Numbered from the stretch's first letter, positions 8,677 through 18,617 are shown. The stretch is 64,000 nt of DNA from Gemmatimonadaceae bacterium (GCA_020851035.1 JADZDM010000021.1:434001-498000), one strand, 5' to 3'. Translations and numbers: made by a program. Notes: generated by a model from the letters alone, not told the origin.

Positions 8677-11451
8677 ATGACACCGCTTCGATCGAATCAC
8701 CGCCGGCCTCCGGCACTCCCCTGTGCACTCGCCTGTGCACTCGCGCTCGCGACCTGCGTCCCGCACCACACCGCCGGCGCACAGGCCGCAGCGGCCACGA
8801 CGGCGGCGGAGCCGACCATTCCGTACTTCGCGATCGGTGCCGACCCGCTCACGGCGCTCACCGGCCCCGCCCGGCCCGGCACCTACCTCGCTGCCGTCGG
8901 GCGTCGCGCGATTGCGATGGGCACCGAGGACGGGCGCCTGGAGCTGTGGAGCTGGCCGGTGAAGTGGCTGCACGACTTCGAGCTCTCGTTCCGCGTGCCG
9001 AAGTACACCGCACCGATCGCCGGCCACACCATCGCCACCGCGGTCATCGAGCGGCCCGAAGGTGTGACCATCGAGTACACGTACGAGCAGTTCACGGTGA
9101 AGCAGCACATCTTCGTGCCGCTGGACAAGCCGGCGGTGATCATGCTGCTCGAGGTGGACGCGATCCGGCCCATGGACATCATCGCGTCGTTCACCCCCGA
9201 CGTGCACTACATGTGGCCGGCGGGACTCGGCGGCCAGTACCTCGTCTGGAACCAGGCGGCGAAGGCGTTCCTCTTCTCCGAGTCGAAGCGGACGGTCAAC
9301 GCCTTCCTCGGGTCCCCGGCGATCACGCAGGCCTCGGACGTGCCCGCACACATGCTGGCCGCGGCGCCACCGCAGTTCGTGCTGGGCGTGGGCGGCGAGG
9401 GCGCGCGCTACACCGCACCGCGCCTTGGCGAGCCGCCCGGGGGCAACATCAACACCCGCGTGGCGTACATCCCGGTCGTGCTGGCCGGCGGGGCCATGTC
9501 ACGCGACTCGGCGCTGGCGCTGTACCAGTCGCTGCTGGCCCCCGGTGCGGCCGAGCGCGAGTGGCGCGCACGACAGGACCACCAGTTCGAGATCGCCAAC
9601 ACGCAGCTCTCGGTGCACACGCCGGATGCACTGCTCAACCGCGCCGTCGAGTATGCGAAGGTCAACCTCGACGAGTCGATGGCCTGCAATCCCGACATGG
9701 GATGCGGCCTCATCGCCGGCTACGGCCTGAGTGGTGGCGCCAGCGACCGGCCGGGGTTCGGCTGGTTCTTCGGCGGTGATGCCGCGATCAACTCGTTCGC
9801 GATGAGCGGTGCCGGCCAGTCCGCGCTGGTGCGGGACGGTGTGCTGCGCTTCTTCGCGAAGTACCAGCGCGCCGACGGCAAGATCACGCACGAGATCTCG
9901 CAGAGTGCCGGCCGCGTGGACTGGTTCAGCTATCCCTACGCGTTCTACCATGGCGACACCAGCCCGTTCTGGATCCTCGCGTTCAGCGAGTACTGGCGCC
10001 AGACCGACGACACCGCGCTGCTGCGCGAGCTGTGGCCGAACCTGAAGCGGGCCTACCAGTGGTCGCTGGCCACGGACCGGAACGGCGATGGCCTGATGGA
10101 GAACCCCAGTGCCGGCGCCGGGGCGCTGGAGCTGGGTGACCTGCAGGTCGGCATCCTGTCGGACATCTACATGAGTGGTGTCTGGGCCGCGTCGCTGGAG
10201 CGCGTGGCACGGATGGCCGACGTGATGAAGGAGCCGGCCCTTGCCGCGCAGGCGCGCGCGACCCGCGCGAAGGCACTGGCCACGCTCGAGGCGAAGTTCT
10301 GGATGCCGCAGCTGGGCCAGTACGCCTTCGCGCTGCTCGAGGATGGCTCGCTCAACCCGAACGTCACGGCGTGGGCGGCCACCGCGATGGCGTTCGGCGT
10401 GCTGGACGAGGTGCGGGGCGCCGAGATGGCGACGAAGATCGCCTCGTCGAACGTGATGACCGACTGGGGGGCGCGCCCGCTGAGCGCGGCCAGCACGCTG
10501 TTCGACCCGCTCCACTACAACAACGGCGCGGTGTGGCCGTTCGTGACCGGGTTCACGGCGCTGGCCCAGTACACGTACCACAACGCGAGTGCGGGCCGGT
10601 TCGCGCTCGAGGCGATCGCACGCACGGGGTTCGACTTCGCCCGCGGGCGCAATCCGGAGGTGCTCTCGGGTCGCCTGTACAAGCCCCTCGACACCGCCGT
10701 GCCACAGCAGTTCTTCGCGACGTCGATGGTGCTGACGCCACTGATCCGCGGGCTGCTCGGCATCGACGTGGATGCGCCGCGGCGGCGGCTGCGCATCGCG
10801 CCGCACCTGCCGGCGGACTGGGACACGGTGCGCGTGGACAACATCCCGGTCGGGCCGGACCGGATCAGCCTCCTGATCGTGCGCGACGGCACCGGGCTGC
10901 GGCTGGTCTTGTCCGAGTCGCCGCGCCCACCCTGGGTGGCGTGGACGGGACCGCGCACGCTCGCGACGCCGCTCGATGTCGAGTTCTCGCCCGCCCTTCC
11001 CCTCGGTGCCGCCGTGTCGCTGCCCGCCGATGCCGTGGTGCAGACGCCAGGCGACGTGCATGCCACGGTGCGCAGGCGCTTCGACGCCGCGACGGCGGAG
11101 CTCCACGTGCCGTACACCGGCGGATGGCGACTGGTCGGCATCCGCCCCGCCGCCCCGCGGCCGGGGGCCCGTTCACAACATCAGCGCGTGATCAGCGAGC
11201 GCCTGGTGGACGGCCAGTACACCGTCACGGTCGAGGGTCTGGCCGGCAGCCGGGGCACGCTGGCCATCATGCCACCGGATCCCTCGGCCGGCATGGGAGT
11301 GCGGGCGCAGGGCGGCGGTGGCGGCACCGCACCGCCGGCGGCCGCGGGACGCGCCGGCCAACGCGACGCCACGTTCACCTTCCCAGCGTCCGGCGCCAAT
11401 GCCGACGGCTTCACGACGATGCAACTCACCTTCACGCAGGTGCCACTGTGA
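8677..11451 (+). CDS. Exported debranching-type glycosidase ((alpha/alpha)6 toroid)
   Basis: 924 residues. The open frame extends far upstream, but ATG 8677 begins a clear signal region (ALPCALACALALATCVPHH), so it is chosen. Residues about 50-330 form a beta-rich N-terminal domain. From about 330 comes an (alpha/alpha)6-type domain with FGWFFGGDAAINSF, QSAGRVDWFSYPYAFYHGD, ATDRNGDGLMENP and LHYNNGAVWPFVTGF. These resemble amylo-alpha-1,6-glucosidase / glycogen-debranching and GH15/GH63-like enzymes. The C-terminus is beta-rich with a Gly/Ala-rich linker. The stop overlaps the GTG start of galM, so the enzyme probably releases aldoses that the epimerase equilibrates. The exact glycosidic bond is unknown. 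Confidence 0.82.
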   Translation: MTPLRSNHRRPPALPCALACALALATCVPHHTAGAQAAAATTAAEPTIPYFAIGADPLTALTGPARPGTYLAAVGRRAIAMGTEDGRLELWSWPVKWLHDFELSFRVPKYTAPIAGHTIATAVIERPEGVTIEYTYEQFTVKQHIFVPLDKPAVIMLLEVDAIRPMDIIASFTPDVHYMWPAGLGGQYLVWNQAAKAFLFSESKRTVNAFLGSPAITQASDVPAHMLAAAPPQFVLGVGGEGARYTAPRLGEPPGGNINTRVAYIPVVLAGGAMSRDSALALYQSLLAPGAAEREWRARQDHQFEIANTQLSVHTPDALLNRAVEYAKVNLDESMACNPDMGCGLIAGYGLSGGASDRPGFGWFFGGDAAINSFAMSGAGQSALVRDGVLRFFAKYQRADGKITHEISQSAGRVDWFSYPYAFYHGDTSPFWILAFSEYWRQTDDTALLRELWPNLKRAYQWSLATDRNGDGLMENPSAGAGALELGDLQVGILSDIYMSGVWAASLERVARMADVMKEPALAAQARATRAKALATLEAKFWMPQLGQYAFALLEDGSLNPNVTAWAATAMAFGVLDEVRGAEMATKIASSNVMTDWGARPLSAASTLFDPLHYNNGAVWPFVTGFTALAQYTYHNASAGRFALEAIARTGFDFARGRNPEVLSGRLYKPLDTAVPQQFFATSMVLTPLIRGLLGIDVDAPRRRLRIAPHLPADWDTVRVDNIPVGPDRISLLIVRDGTGLRLVLSESPRPPWVAWTGPRTLATPLDVEFSPALPLGAAVSLPADAVVQTPGDVHATVRRRFDAATAELHVPYTGGWRLVGIRPAAPRPGARSQHQRVISERLVDGQYTVTVEGLAGSRGTLAIMPPDPSAGMGVRAQGGGGGTAPPAAAGRAGQRDATFTFPASGANADGFTTMQLTFTQVPL

Positions 11452-12641
11452 CGTTCCGGACCGCCCGACTGTGCGCGGCATCACTGCTCCTCACCCTGAC
11501 TGCCTGCCGCAACATGCCCGCCGACAAGGCACCATCCACCGACAACGCGGCCCCGGCAGCCAGCTCCACACCAACGCCCGCCGGCGTCCAGACAGCACCC
11601 TTCGGCACGCTGCCGTCCGGCCAGGCGGTGACGCAGTACACGCTGAAGAACGCCAACGGGATCGAGCTGCGCGCCATCACGTACGGCGGCATCATCACGT
11701 CGCTGAAGACACCCGACAAGACCGGCGCCTTCGCCGACATCGTGCTCGGCTACGACAACCTCGACGGATACCTCAAGACGACGCCGTACTTCGGCGCCAT
11801 CGTGGGCCGCTACGGCAATCGCATCGCCAAGGGAAAGTTCACGCTCGACGGCACCACACACACACTCGCCACCAACAACGGCCCCAATGCGCTGCACGGT
11901 GGCGTGGTGGGCTTCGACAAGGTGCTGTGGACCGGCAAGCCGGTGACCGTTGCAGGCGGCCAGGCGGTCGAGTTCAGCTACACATCGAAGGATGGCGAAG
12001 AAGGGTATCCCGGCACGCTGCAGGTCACGGTGCGCTACACGCTCACCGACAGCAACCAGCTGCAGATCGAATACCACGCCACGACCGACAAGGCGACGCC
12101 GGTGAACATCACGCAGCACAGCTACTTCAACCTGGCCGGCGACGGCAGCGGTGACGTGCTGAAGCACGAAGTGACGCTGAACGCCGACCGGTTCACGCCG
12201 GTGGACAGCACGCTGATTCCCACTGGCGCGTTGCAGTCGGTCGCCGGCACGCCATTCGACTTTCGCAAGCCAACCGCGATCGGTGCGCGCATCAACGACA
12301 CCGACACGCAACTGAAGAACGGTGGCGGCTACGACCACAACTGGGTGCTCACCCGCAACGGCGAGGGGCTCTCAGCGGCGGCGCACGTGTACGAGCCGAC
12401 CAGCGGACGCACGCTCCACGTCGAGACCACCGAGCCGGGCGTCCAGTTCTACACCGGCAACTTCCTCGACGGCACCATCACCGGGAAGTCAGGCCACGTC
12501 TACAAGTACCGGAACGGCTTCTGCCTCGAGACGCAGCACTTTCCCGACTCGCCGAACCAGGCGGCGTTCCCGAGCACGATCCTGAAGCCTGGGGCGGAGC
12601 ACGTGTCGCGGACCGTGTTCACGTTCGGGGTGGAGCGCTGA
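11448..12641 (+). CDS. galM: Aldose 1-epimerase, lipoprotein form
   Basis: 397 residues starting at GTG 11448, inside the GTGA overlap with the preceding glycosidase stop. This start is preferred to the internal ATG at 11514 because it supplies a lipoprotein signal (LCAASLLLTLTAC). Family landmarks are GRYGNRIAKGKF, NALHGG, NITQHSYFNLAG with the catalytic His, and FCLETQHFPDSPN with the catalytic Glu. The enzyme interconverts alpha and beta anomers of aldoses such as glucose and galactose. The lipid anchor places it in the periplasm or outer membrane, next to the coupled debranching-type glycosidase, which fits extracytoplasmic sugar release. Confidence 0.92.
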   Translation: MTFRTARLCAASLLLTLTACRNMPADKAPSTDNAAPAASSTPTPAGVQTAPFGTLPSGQAVTQYTLKNANGIELRAITYGGIITSLKTPDKTGAFADIVLGYDNLDGYLKTTPYFGAIVGRYGNRIAKGKFTLDGTTHTLATNNGPNALHGGVVGFDKVLWTGKPVTVAGGQAVEFSYTSKDGEEGYPGTLQVTVRYTLTDSNQLQIEYHATTDKATPVNITQHSYFNLAGDGSGDVLKHEVTLNADRFTPVDSTLIPTGALQSVAGTPFDFRKPTAIGARINDTDTQLKNGGGYDHNWVLTRNGEGLSAAAHVYEPTSGRTLHVETTEPGVQFYTGNFLDGTITGKSGHVYKYRNGFCLETQHFPDSPNQAAFPSTILKPGAEHVSRTVFTFGVER

Positions 12642-12670
12642 TTCGTCGGGTCGGTGCGGTTTGAGGGTGG

Positions 12671-13263
12671 GTCAACAGTGTTCACGCGGAGGGGCGGAGG
12701 GGCGGAGGGTTTCGAGTTGCTCGAGTTGTCGGTGCGCGATCACGAGAACTCAGCTACCGTTCCGCCTCTCTTCTTTGGTTGATTCTGAGACGCGAATCTG
12801 GTGAGGGGACGAGGTTGTTCACGACACGACGGAGGCCGTGGATCAGCGAGCTGCCACCGAAGTTGAGGACCAGGCCGACGGAGAGGCCGGTCAGCTTGAG
12901 ACAGGTGCGCAGTTGCCGGGCGAAGACGGGATCGAGTTTCGTGACCGACTTCGCCTCCACGATGACGGCATCCTCCACGATCAAGTCGGCGCGGAAGGCC
13001 TCGTCGAAGAGCTTACCGGCGAACTCGAATCGCACCGCCGCCTGCCGTCGCGACCTGAGCCTGCGGCGCTCGAGATACAACGCGAGCGCCGCCTCGTAGA
13101 ACGACTCGAGCAACCCCGGACCCGCATCCCGGTGCAGCTCGATCGCCGCGCCGATGACGTGATCAGTGACATCGTCAATCAACATCGTCTCTTTCGACAT
13201 CGACGACCCCGAACGTTCACGGCACCCTCCGCCTCTCCGCCCCTCCGCGTGAACAATGTTGAC
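12671..13263. mobile_element. Inverted-repeat element B carrying a GxxExxY gene
   Basis: The arms 12671-12710 and 13224-13263 are inverted copies matching at 38 of 40 positions. Each reads GTCAACANTGTTCACGCGGA followed by GCGGAGGG-type tandem units. The element fills the gap between the convergent genes galM and the GH-like gene at 13321. Same outer motif and design as element A, but different tandem units, so the two are related and not recent copies of each other. Confidence 0.75.
12754..13200 (-). CDS. GxxExxY protein, second copy
   Basis: 148 residues from MSKETMLIDDVTDHV; an ATG five codons later is possible. The frame stays open to 13314, but that extension reads through the terminal repeat (EGRRGGGCRE) and is rejected. 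Motifs are GLLESFY and FRADLIVEDAVIVEAKS, where the usual PD is AD while the E-x-K pair is kept. The C-terminus (LKLTGLSVGLVLNFGGSSL...GLRRVVNN) parallels the copy at 5278-5751. It is the only gene in element B. Function unproven; a PD-(D/E)XK-like nuclease fold is expected from the family. Confidence 0.87.
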   Translation of the reverse strand: MSKETMLIDDVTDHVIGAAIELHRDAGPGLLESFYEAALALYLERRRLRSRRQAAVRFEFAGKLFDEAFRADLIVEDAVIVEAKSVTKLDPVFARQLRTCLKLTGLSVGLVLNFGGSSLIHGLRRVVNNLVPSPDSRLRINQRREAER

Positions 13264-13320
13264 GATGCCGGCCAAACGCAGACAACCGAACCACTGCGCG
13301 AGCAAGCGATTCAACGCTGA

Positions 13321-15963
13321 TCACGGTTGCGGCGCGACGTTCTCGAGGTAGACCCCGAGCAACTGCCCCCGCCTGAGCGGCGGTAGAGTGAGGTCGATGC
13401 GGTGAGGCTGGTCCGGCGCGAGCCGCGAAAGGTCAGCCCAGAAACCGATGAACGTGCTCTTCTCAGGCTGGATGGACGTGTAGGCACGCCGGAACTCGAC
13501 CCGCTGCCCGTCGATCAGCAGCTCGGCACTCGATGCGTCATCACCACCGACGATCGGTGCCCAGAGCAGCAGCCGCTCCGGCACCAGCCACGGCACCAGC
13601 GAGTCGGTTGCCGTCCACGGCAGCGGCCATTCCCGGCGGATCGCGGCCTGCCGGTCCAGCGTCGCCTGCGGAATGCGGAGGGTGGCGGTCAGCCGGCCAC
13701 CGGTGAACGTCGAGTCCCACGGCACGACCGGGTGCATGGGGCCGCGCATGTCATCACCGTCGCTCCCCGAACTGGGAACGACCCGCCCAGCGCGACGCAA
13801 CGGCGCGTTCACAACGCCGGTGCCGCGGCGGCGCACCTCGAGCACGATCGCCGAGCCGCCCGGCACATCCATCGAGAGCGTGTCACCACGGAGGATGCGC
13901 GGCGCGACGCTGCGGGCGACACGCGGGTGGACCTCCGTGATCGCATACTCTCCCGCCCGAAGCAGGCCGATCGACGCATCCAGCGGCACCCGCGCACCCA
14001 GCGCTCGCGGATCGGGATTGAACAGGAAGATGAAGCCGTGATCCCTGTCGATCATCGCGCTGCCATCCACCTTCCCCAGCGCCGGCTGCCCGAGGATCTG
14101 CCGCGTATGCCGCAGAAGGTCCTTGTTCGTCGCCGTCCACTCCAGCCACCCGCGCAGCCACCCGCGATCGCGCTCACCGAAGTGCGCGAACTCCGCCGAG
14201 TCACGGCCCGGCAGCAGGTTGATCACGTTGTTCCAGCCACCCACCGCGATGCTGCTGAGCACCGAGTACTTCCACCCCAGGTAGTCCCAGTCACGCGCCC
14301 GGAACGGCAGGATCACCTTGCCGCGGTCGGCCGTCATGACCTGCGGCATGTCGTCCGTCTCGTCCAGCCGCGGCGTCTGGTGCGTCATGAAGCCGGGCAC
14401 CATCTCGTTCGGCGTGAACTCGTAGTTGCGATAGCGATACGCGGTGTAACGCTCCCGGTTGGCGGACACACGATCGAAGTGCAGGTCGGGGTACGGCGTG
14501 AAGCTCTCGGGCTGCTCGTCGTGGAACGTCGGATGCGGATAGCTGCCGGCCAGGTAGCTCCACGGCCCATACAGGTGATGCGCCTGCCGCCCGTCCAGCA
14601 CGATGCCCGGCACGCGACGGCGCAACTCCTCCATCACTCGCCGCCATCCGTACCACTGCGCATAGCGACTCGTGCCTTCGTAGGTGAGGAACGTGTGATC
14701 GAACGAGTAGCCCGCGATACCGGTGCGATCGTGAAACGCGACCAGCTCCTCGATCAGCCAGTCCTGCAGCGCACGATTGCCGAGGCTTGCCGCCTTGCGC
14801 TTCGCATCACCGCGCGCCGGCACCAGCCACTGCGAGTCCTGCGAGAACGGCATGACGGGATAGACGTACGCGAGCAATCCAAGCTTCCGCTGCTTCGCCG
14901 CATCGAGCATCTGCTGCACGCTTGGCGGGATCTGGCTGCTGCGCGTCTTCCATTCGCCGCTGCGGATCTTCTGCCCCAACCCGAGCCAGAGCACATGCTC
15001 CCAGCTCCAGTCGTCCATGCTCTGCTCACGCCGCGAGATGGCGGAGTTCGATGGTGCGTACAGCACATACTGCGCACCCACCGCGGCGGCCTGGTCGAAG
15101 AGCCGCAGGTACTCCGTCCGCCCCGCCTGGGTGCCGACGTCGATCTGGTAGTCATTCGCACACCAGCCCACGAACACATTGAGCGGCGCCTGCGGCTCGT
15201 AGATGAAGCTCGATCGCACCATGCCGGTGAACGCCGCCACCTCGGCCTCATCCAGCCCCGGCGTCCCCTGCTCCAGCGGCTTCCACTCCGCCGTCATCTC
15301 GGCGGCGATCCGGCGGCCGCTGAGCGCGACGGGCGCGATCAGCGCGCGGTCGGACGTGAACGTGCCGTACTGCACGCGCCATTCCAGCTGCGGTGCGTAC
15401 CGCATCGTCACGTCGCTGCCGCTGGTCGTGACGCGGAGGAACGGGTTCTGCGCGACGACGAGCAGCGATCGCCGCGCGCCGGATCGCAGCGCCGCGCCGT
15501 ACTCCAGCGTGCCGAGCGATGGCTTCGGGCTCATCGGACGGAAGACGCTGACGGGTGGCGCGGCCAGCGACAGGTCGAGGAGCGTGACGCTGTCGACGCT
15601 GAAGGTGCGTGCCGCGAGCGCCGTGATGCGCAGCTGCTTCGAGACGAAGCGCCACCCGGGCCGCAGCGCGTAGGTGACGTGCACCTGCCAGGCGTTGCCA
15701 CGGAAGTGATAGACCATCCCGTCGGCCGTGCGCTCGCGCTCCGGTGCCGGCAGGGTGCGGCTGTCGAGCGTGGTGCCGCCGATGGTGATCGCGAAGCCGT
15801 CACGCCCGAGGTGATCGGTGTGCGATGCCACGACGTCCGTGATCGACGTCAACCCGCGCGGGCCGAAGCGGGCGCGCAGGTGCTCGTTGGTCAGTTGCTG
15901 TCCCCGGACCGCCGTGGCGCCTGCCGCCAGCAGGACGAGGATCCGGCAGGCGTGGATCGCCAT
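13321..15963 (-). CDS. Exported glycoside-hydrolase-like protein, family unclear
   Basis: 880 residues with signal peptide MAIHACRILVLLAAGATAVRGQ. The N-terminal 230 residues look like a beta-sandwich. The middle (about 270-600) alternates strands and helices like a TIM barrel, with FVGWCANDYQIDVGTQAGR, LGLLAYVYPVMPF, GIAGYSFDHTFLTYEG and PGIVLDGRQAHHLYGPW. The C-terminus is again beta-rich. The layout resembles GH36/clan-D alpha-galactosidase relatives, and Asp in GYSFDH or VLDGRQ could be catalytic, but I cannot name the family. It is the last gene of a likely operon with the TIM-barrel isomerase (67 bp upstream) and the MFS transporter, so it probably acts on a sugar or sugar-derived compound. 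Confidence 0.75.
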   Translation of the reverse strand: MAIHACRILVLLAAGATAVRGQQLTNEHLRARFGPRGLTSITDVVASHTDHLGRDGFAITIGGTTLDSRTLPAPERERTADGMVYHFRGNAWQVHVTYALRPGWRFVSKQLRITALAARTFSVDSVTLLDLSLAAPPVSVFRPMSPKPSLGTLEYGAALRSGARRSLLVVAQNPFLRVTTSGSDVTMRYAPQLEWRVQYGTFTSDRALIAPVALSGRRIAAEMTAEWKPLEQGTPGLDEAEVAAFTGMVRSSFIYEPQAPLNVFVGWCANDYQIDVGTQAGRTEYLRLFDQAAAVGAQYVLYAPSNSAISRREQSMDDWSWEHVLWLGLGQKIRSGEWKTRSSQIPPSVQQMLDAAKQRKLGLLAYVYPVMPFSQDSQWLVPARGDAKRKAASLGNRALQDWLIEELVAFHDRTGIAGYSFDHTFLTYEGTSRYAQWYGWRRVMEELRRRVPGIVLDGRQAHHLYGPWSYLAGSYPHPTFHDEQPESFTPYPDLHFDRVSANRERYTAYRYRNYEFTPNEMVPGFMTHQTPRLDETDDMPQVMTADRGKVILPFRARDWDYLGWKYSVLSSIAVGGWNNVINLLPGRDSAEFAHFGERDRGWLRGWLEWTATNKDLLRHTRQILGQPALGKVDGSAMIDRDHGFIFLFNPDPRALGARVPLDASIGLLRAGEYAITEVHPRVARSVAPRILRGDTLSMDVPGGSAIVLEVRRRGTGVVNAPLRRAGRVVPSSGSDGDDMRGPMHPVVPWDSTFTGGRLTATLRIPQATLDRQAAIRREWPLPWTATDSLVPWLVPERLLLWAPIVGGDDASSAELLIDGQRVEFRRAYTSIQPEKSTFIGFWADLSRLAPDQPHRIDLTLPPLRRGQLLGVYLENVAPQP

Positions 15964-16030
15964 GTCGTTCCCAGGTCAGGTGTGCACACCCGCGTGGCGT
16001 GGCGCTGCCACGCGGGACGCCGCGCGGCTG

Positions 16031-16978
16031 TCAGCGATTGCCGCGGAGCTGCTTCCAGGAGGCCAGGCAGCGACGCGCCGTCTCGAACTCGTCGAACCGG
16101 CTGCCTTCCTGCTCCATCAGGTAGAACTCCACGCCACCGACCGACTCGAGCGCGGCGATGATCGCCGGCCAGGGCGAGATGCCCTCGCCGAAGAGCACGC
16201 GATACGACTTCTCCTGTGCCTCGGTCCCCGGCGCCCAGTCCTTGAGGTGTACGCTGCGGATGCGGCCCGGGTTGGCGCGGATCCACGCCACCGGGTCGGC
16301 ACCGGCCTTCATCGTCGTGCCGACGTCCAGCTGCAGCACGAAATCCGAGGGCGTGTTGGCCGCGATCAGCTCCATCGGGCGCCCCCCGCCCTCCAGCGCC
16401 ACCCACTCGGCGTCATGGTTGTGCAGGCCGGCGAAGAGGCCGTGCGGGCGCAGGATGTCGGCCGCGGCGGTGAGCTGTCCCGCGAACTGCATCCACCCGT
16501 CACGCGTGGCCGACGGGAACGGCGGCGACGCAAGCACGACGTACTTCGCCCCGAGGATCTGGTTGATCTCGATGGCCTTCGACATCGTCTCGCCGGGCGT
16601 GAGCGATGCCATGCCGTTGTGCGTGGAGAAGCACTTGAGGCCGATGTCGTCGATCATCGTCCGCATCTCCTTCGCCTGCGGCAGCGTCCACGACGTGTAC
16701 GGCGCGAAGAACTCGACGGCCTGGTAGCCGATCTGCTTCACGGTGCGCAGGGTGTTCGGCATGTCGCGGAACATCTCCTTCCGCACCGCGAACATCTCGA
16801 TCCCGATCGGGAACTGCCGCGCACCACCGGCGATCACCGGCCTGCCCGCGGCCTGTGCGGTGCCGGCCAGCAGCCCCTCGGCCAGCGTCCCGGTGGTGGC
16901 AAGGAGGGCCGCGCCAGCGCCCGTCCGGGCAAGGAAGTCACGGCGTGTGAGCGGGACGTCGGGCGACGGCTTCGGCAT
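16031..16978 (-). CDS. Tat-exported sugar phosphate isomerase/epimerase-like TIM barrel
   Basis: 315 residues from MPKPSPDVPLTRRDFLARTG, a twin-arginine signal; a longer upstream frame is arginine-rich and non-coding in character. The body is an AP-endonuclease-2/xylose-isomerase-like barrel. Likely metal ligands lie in AVEFF, AGLHNHDAEW, LQLDVGTTMKAG, VHLKDWAPG and YLMEQEG. Members isomerise or dehydrate sugars and inososes, and exported copies are common beside Gfo/Idh/MocA and DUF1080 genes in keto-sugar pathways. It sits between an MFS transporter (91 bp upstream) and the GH-like gene. Two further relatives occur at 45258 and 50639. Confidence 0.86.
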   Translation of the reverse strand: MPKPSPDVPLTRRDFLARTGAGAALLATTGTLAEGLLAGTAQAAGRPVIAGGARQFPIGIEMFAVRKEMFRDMPNTLRTVKQIGYQAVEFFAPYTSWTLPQAKEMRTMIDDIGLKCFSTHNGMASLTPGETMSKAIEINQILGAKYVVLASPPFPSATRDGWMQFAGQLTAAADILRPHGLFAGLHNHDAEWVALEGGGRPMELIAANTPSDFVLQLDVGTTMKAGADPVAWIRANPGRIRSVHLKDWAPGTEAQEKSYRVLFGEGISPWPAIIAALESVGGVEFYLMEQEGSRFDEFETARRCLASWKQLRGNR

Positions 16979-17069
16979 GGCAGCGGAGATGCGGGAGTGA
17001 GACAGCCTCGCCAGCGCGCGACGGGCACGGATGGCGCGTCGTGAAAGGTGGCGACGGGACCGGAGGGCG

Positions 17070-18428
17070 CTACGGGCCCGGCGACCGGGCACCCGCACGC
17101 GGCGGCGGCGCCGTCTCCCGGGCAGCCGCCCGCGCAGCGAGGACCAGCACGGCCACCAGCACGGCGCAGAACCAGGGTATCACGACCATCGCATCGTGCA
17201 ACCCGGTGGCGCTCCCTTCCGCGGCGGTGGCACCGGCCGCCAGCGCCCGCGCGGCCATCGCATCGCTGAGCCGCCCGAACAGGAGAAGCCCGATGGCGGT
17301 GAAGAGATAGAAGACGAAGAAGTAGACCGACATGGCGGTGCCGCGCATCCGCGCCGGCACGAGGTCGTGGATGGCGGCGTAGGTGGTGCTGTAGTACGGG
17401 TAGATCGCCACCACGCCGCCGAACAGCAGGAGCCCGTACCCCGCGGCGGCCCCTCGGGGCTGCGACACGGCGAACCAGAAGAGGGGCGTCGCGATGGCGG
17501 CCCCGGCGGCGACAAGCCGGAGACGCCCCGCCGGACCGTGTCGACCGGCACGGTCACCCAGCCACCCGCCGAGCAGCATCCCGAGCCCGCCTCCGCCGCC
17601 GAAGACGAGGGCGTTCCAGCGGTTGGCGTGCTCGATGTCGAGCCCGTGATAGCGGATGTAGAGTGACGTGGAGAACGCGCTGACGGCGTACAGCACGAGG
17701 TTGAGCAGCGCGCCCGACAGGATGATCCATCGCAGCGACGGGATCCGCAGCAGCGTCTGCACCACCTGCCAGGTGCCTTCGCCAGGCGCGACCACTCCTG
17801 GGCCCGCCTCGACGTGCCCGGGTGCGGCTTCGCGGATGCACAACGCCAGCACGGCGAGCACGAAGCCAGGCACGGCGGCGACGTACAGCGCGGGACGCCA
17901 GCCGCCGGTGGCCTGCGCGACCATCCCGCTGACGAGGTAGCTCGCGCCCAGCCCGAGCGGCAGCCCGAGCATGAAGATGCTGATCGCGCGGGCTCGCCGG
18001 TGTGCGGGGACGAGGTCTGCGATCAGTGCGTTCGCCGCCGGCGCCAGGCTGGCCTCGCCGACACCCACACCCATGCGACAGCAGAAATGCGCGACGAAGC
18101 TTCCCGCCGCACCGGACAGCGCCGTGAACAAGCTCCACACGGCGACGCCACCGGCGAGGATCACCCGACGCCGGCCGGTGTCCGCCAGCCGGCCAAACGG
18201 GATGCCGACCAGCGCGTAGAGCAGCACGAAGGCCGTGGTGAGGCTGGCGAGCTGGCTGTCGGTGAGTGACCACTCCTGCCTGATCTTCTCCCCAACGGCG
18301 CCGATCACCTGGCGGTCGTAGAAGTTCATGAAGTTGAGGCCGAACAGCACGGCGAGCGTGAATCCGGTGCGCGCACTCGACCCGGGTGACGAGGCGGCGC
18401 CAGCGGTGGCCTCGGGGCTCGCGCTCAC
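17070..18428 (-). CDS. MFS transporter (spinster/sugar-type)
   Basis: 452 residues with about twelve hydrophobic segments. MFS signatures are FNFMNFYDRQVIGAVGEKI in TM1, GIPFGRLADTGRRRVI in the TM2-3 loop, and GVGEASLAPAANALIADLVP in TM4-5, a pattern typical of spinster-like and hexuronate-type carriers. It opens the minus-strand unit MFS, TIM-barrel isomerase, GH-like protein. It probably imports the sugar or organic acid handled by the neighbours. The direction and substrate are inferred, not seen. The C-terminus is short and basic/proline-rich. Confidence 0.85.
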   Translation of the reverse strand: MSASPEATAGAASSPGSSARTGFTLAVLFGLNFMNFYDRQVIGAVGEKIRQEWSLTDSQLASLTTAFVLLYALVGIPFGRLADTGRRRVILAGGVAVWSLFTALSGAAGSFVAHFCCRMGVGVGEASLAPAANALIADLVPAHRRARAISIFMLGLPLGLGASYLVSGMVAQATGGWRPALYVAAVPGFVLAVLALCIREAAPGHVEAGPGVVAPGEGTWQVVQTLLRIPSLRWIILSGALLNLVLYAVSAFSTSLYIRYHGLDIEHANRWNALVFGGGGGLGMLLGGWLGDRAGRHGPAGRLRLVAAGAAIATPLFWFAVSQPRGAAAGYGLLLFGGVVAIYPYYSTTYAAIHDLVPARMRGTAMSVYFFVFYLFTAIGLLLFGRLSDAMAARALAAGATAAEGSATGLHDAMVVIPWFCAVLVAVLVLAARAAARETAPPPRAGARSPGP

Positions 18429-18617
18429 CGGCAGCGGCGGTCGTGGCCAGGCGCCGGGACCGGGGCGACGCGGCGGTCAATCCGCGGCCGGCCCGGCGGG
18501 TAGATTGCCGCCGCAGGCGCCTCGCGTGGAACCCGCATCGCCGTGCCCACACCCACACGCATGCCCCTGCCGCTTGCCTCACCGCCCCGCATGTCACCTC
18601 TTCGTCTGGGTCCAGCC

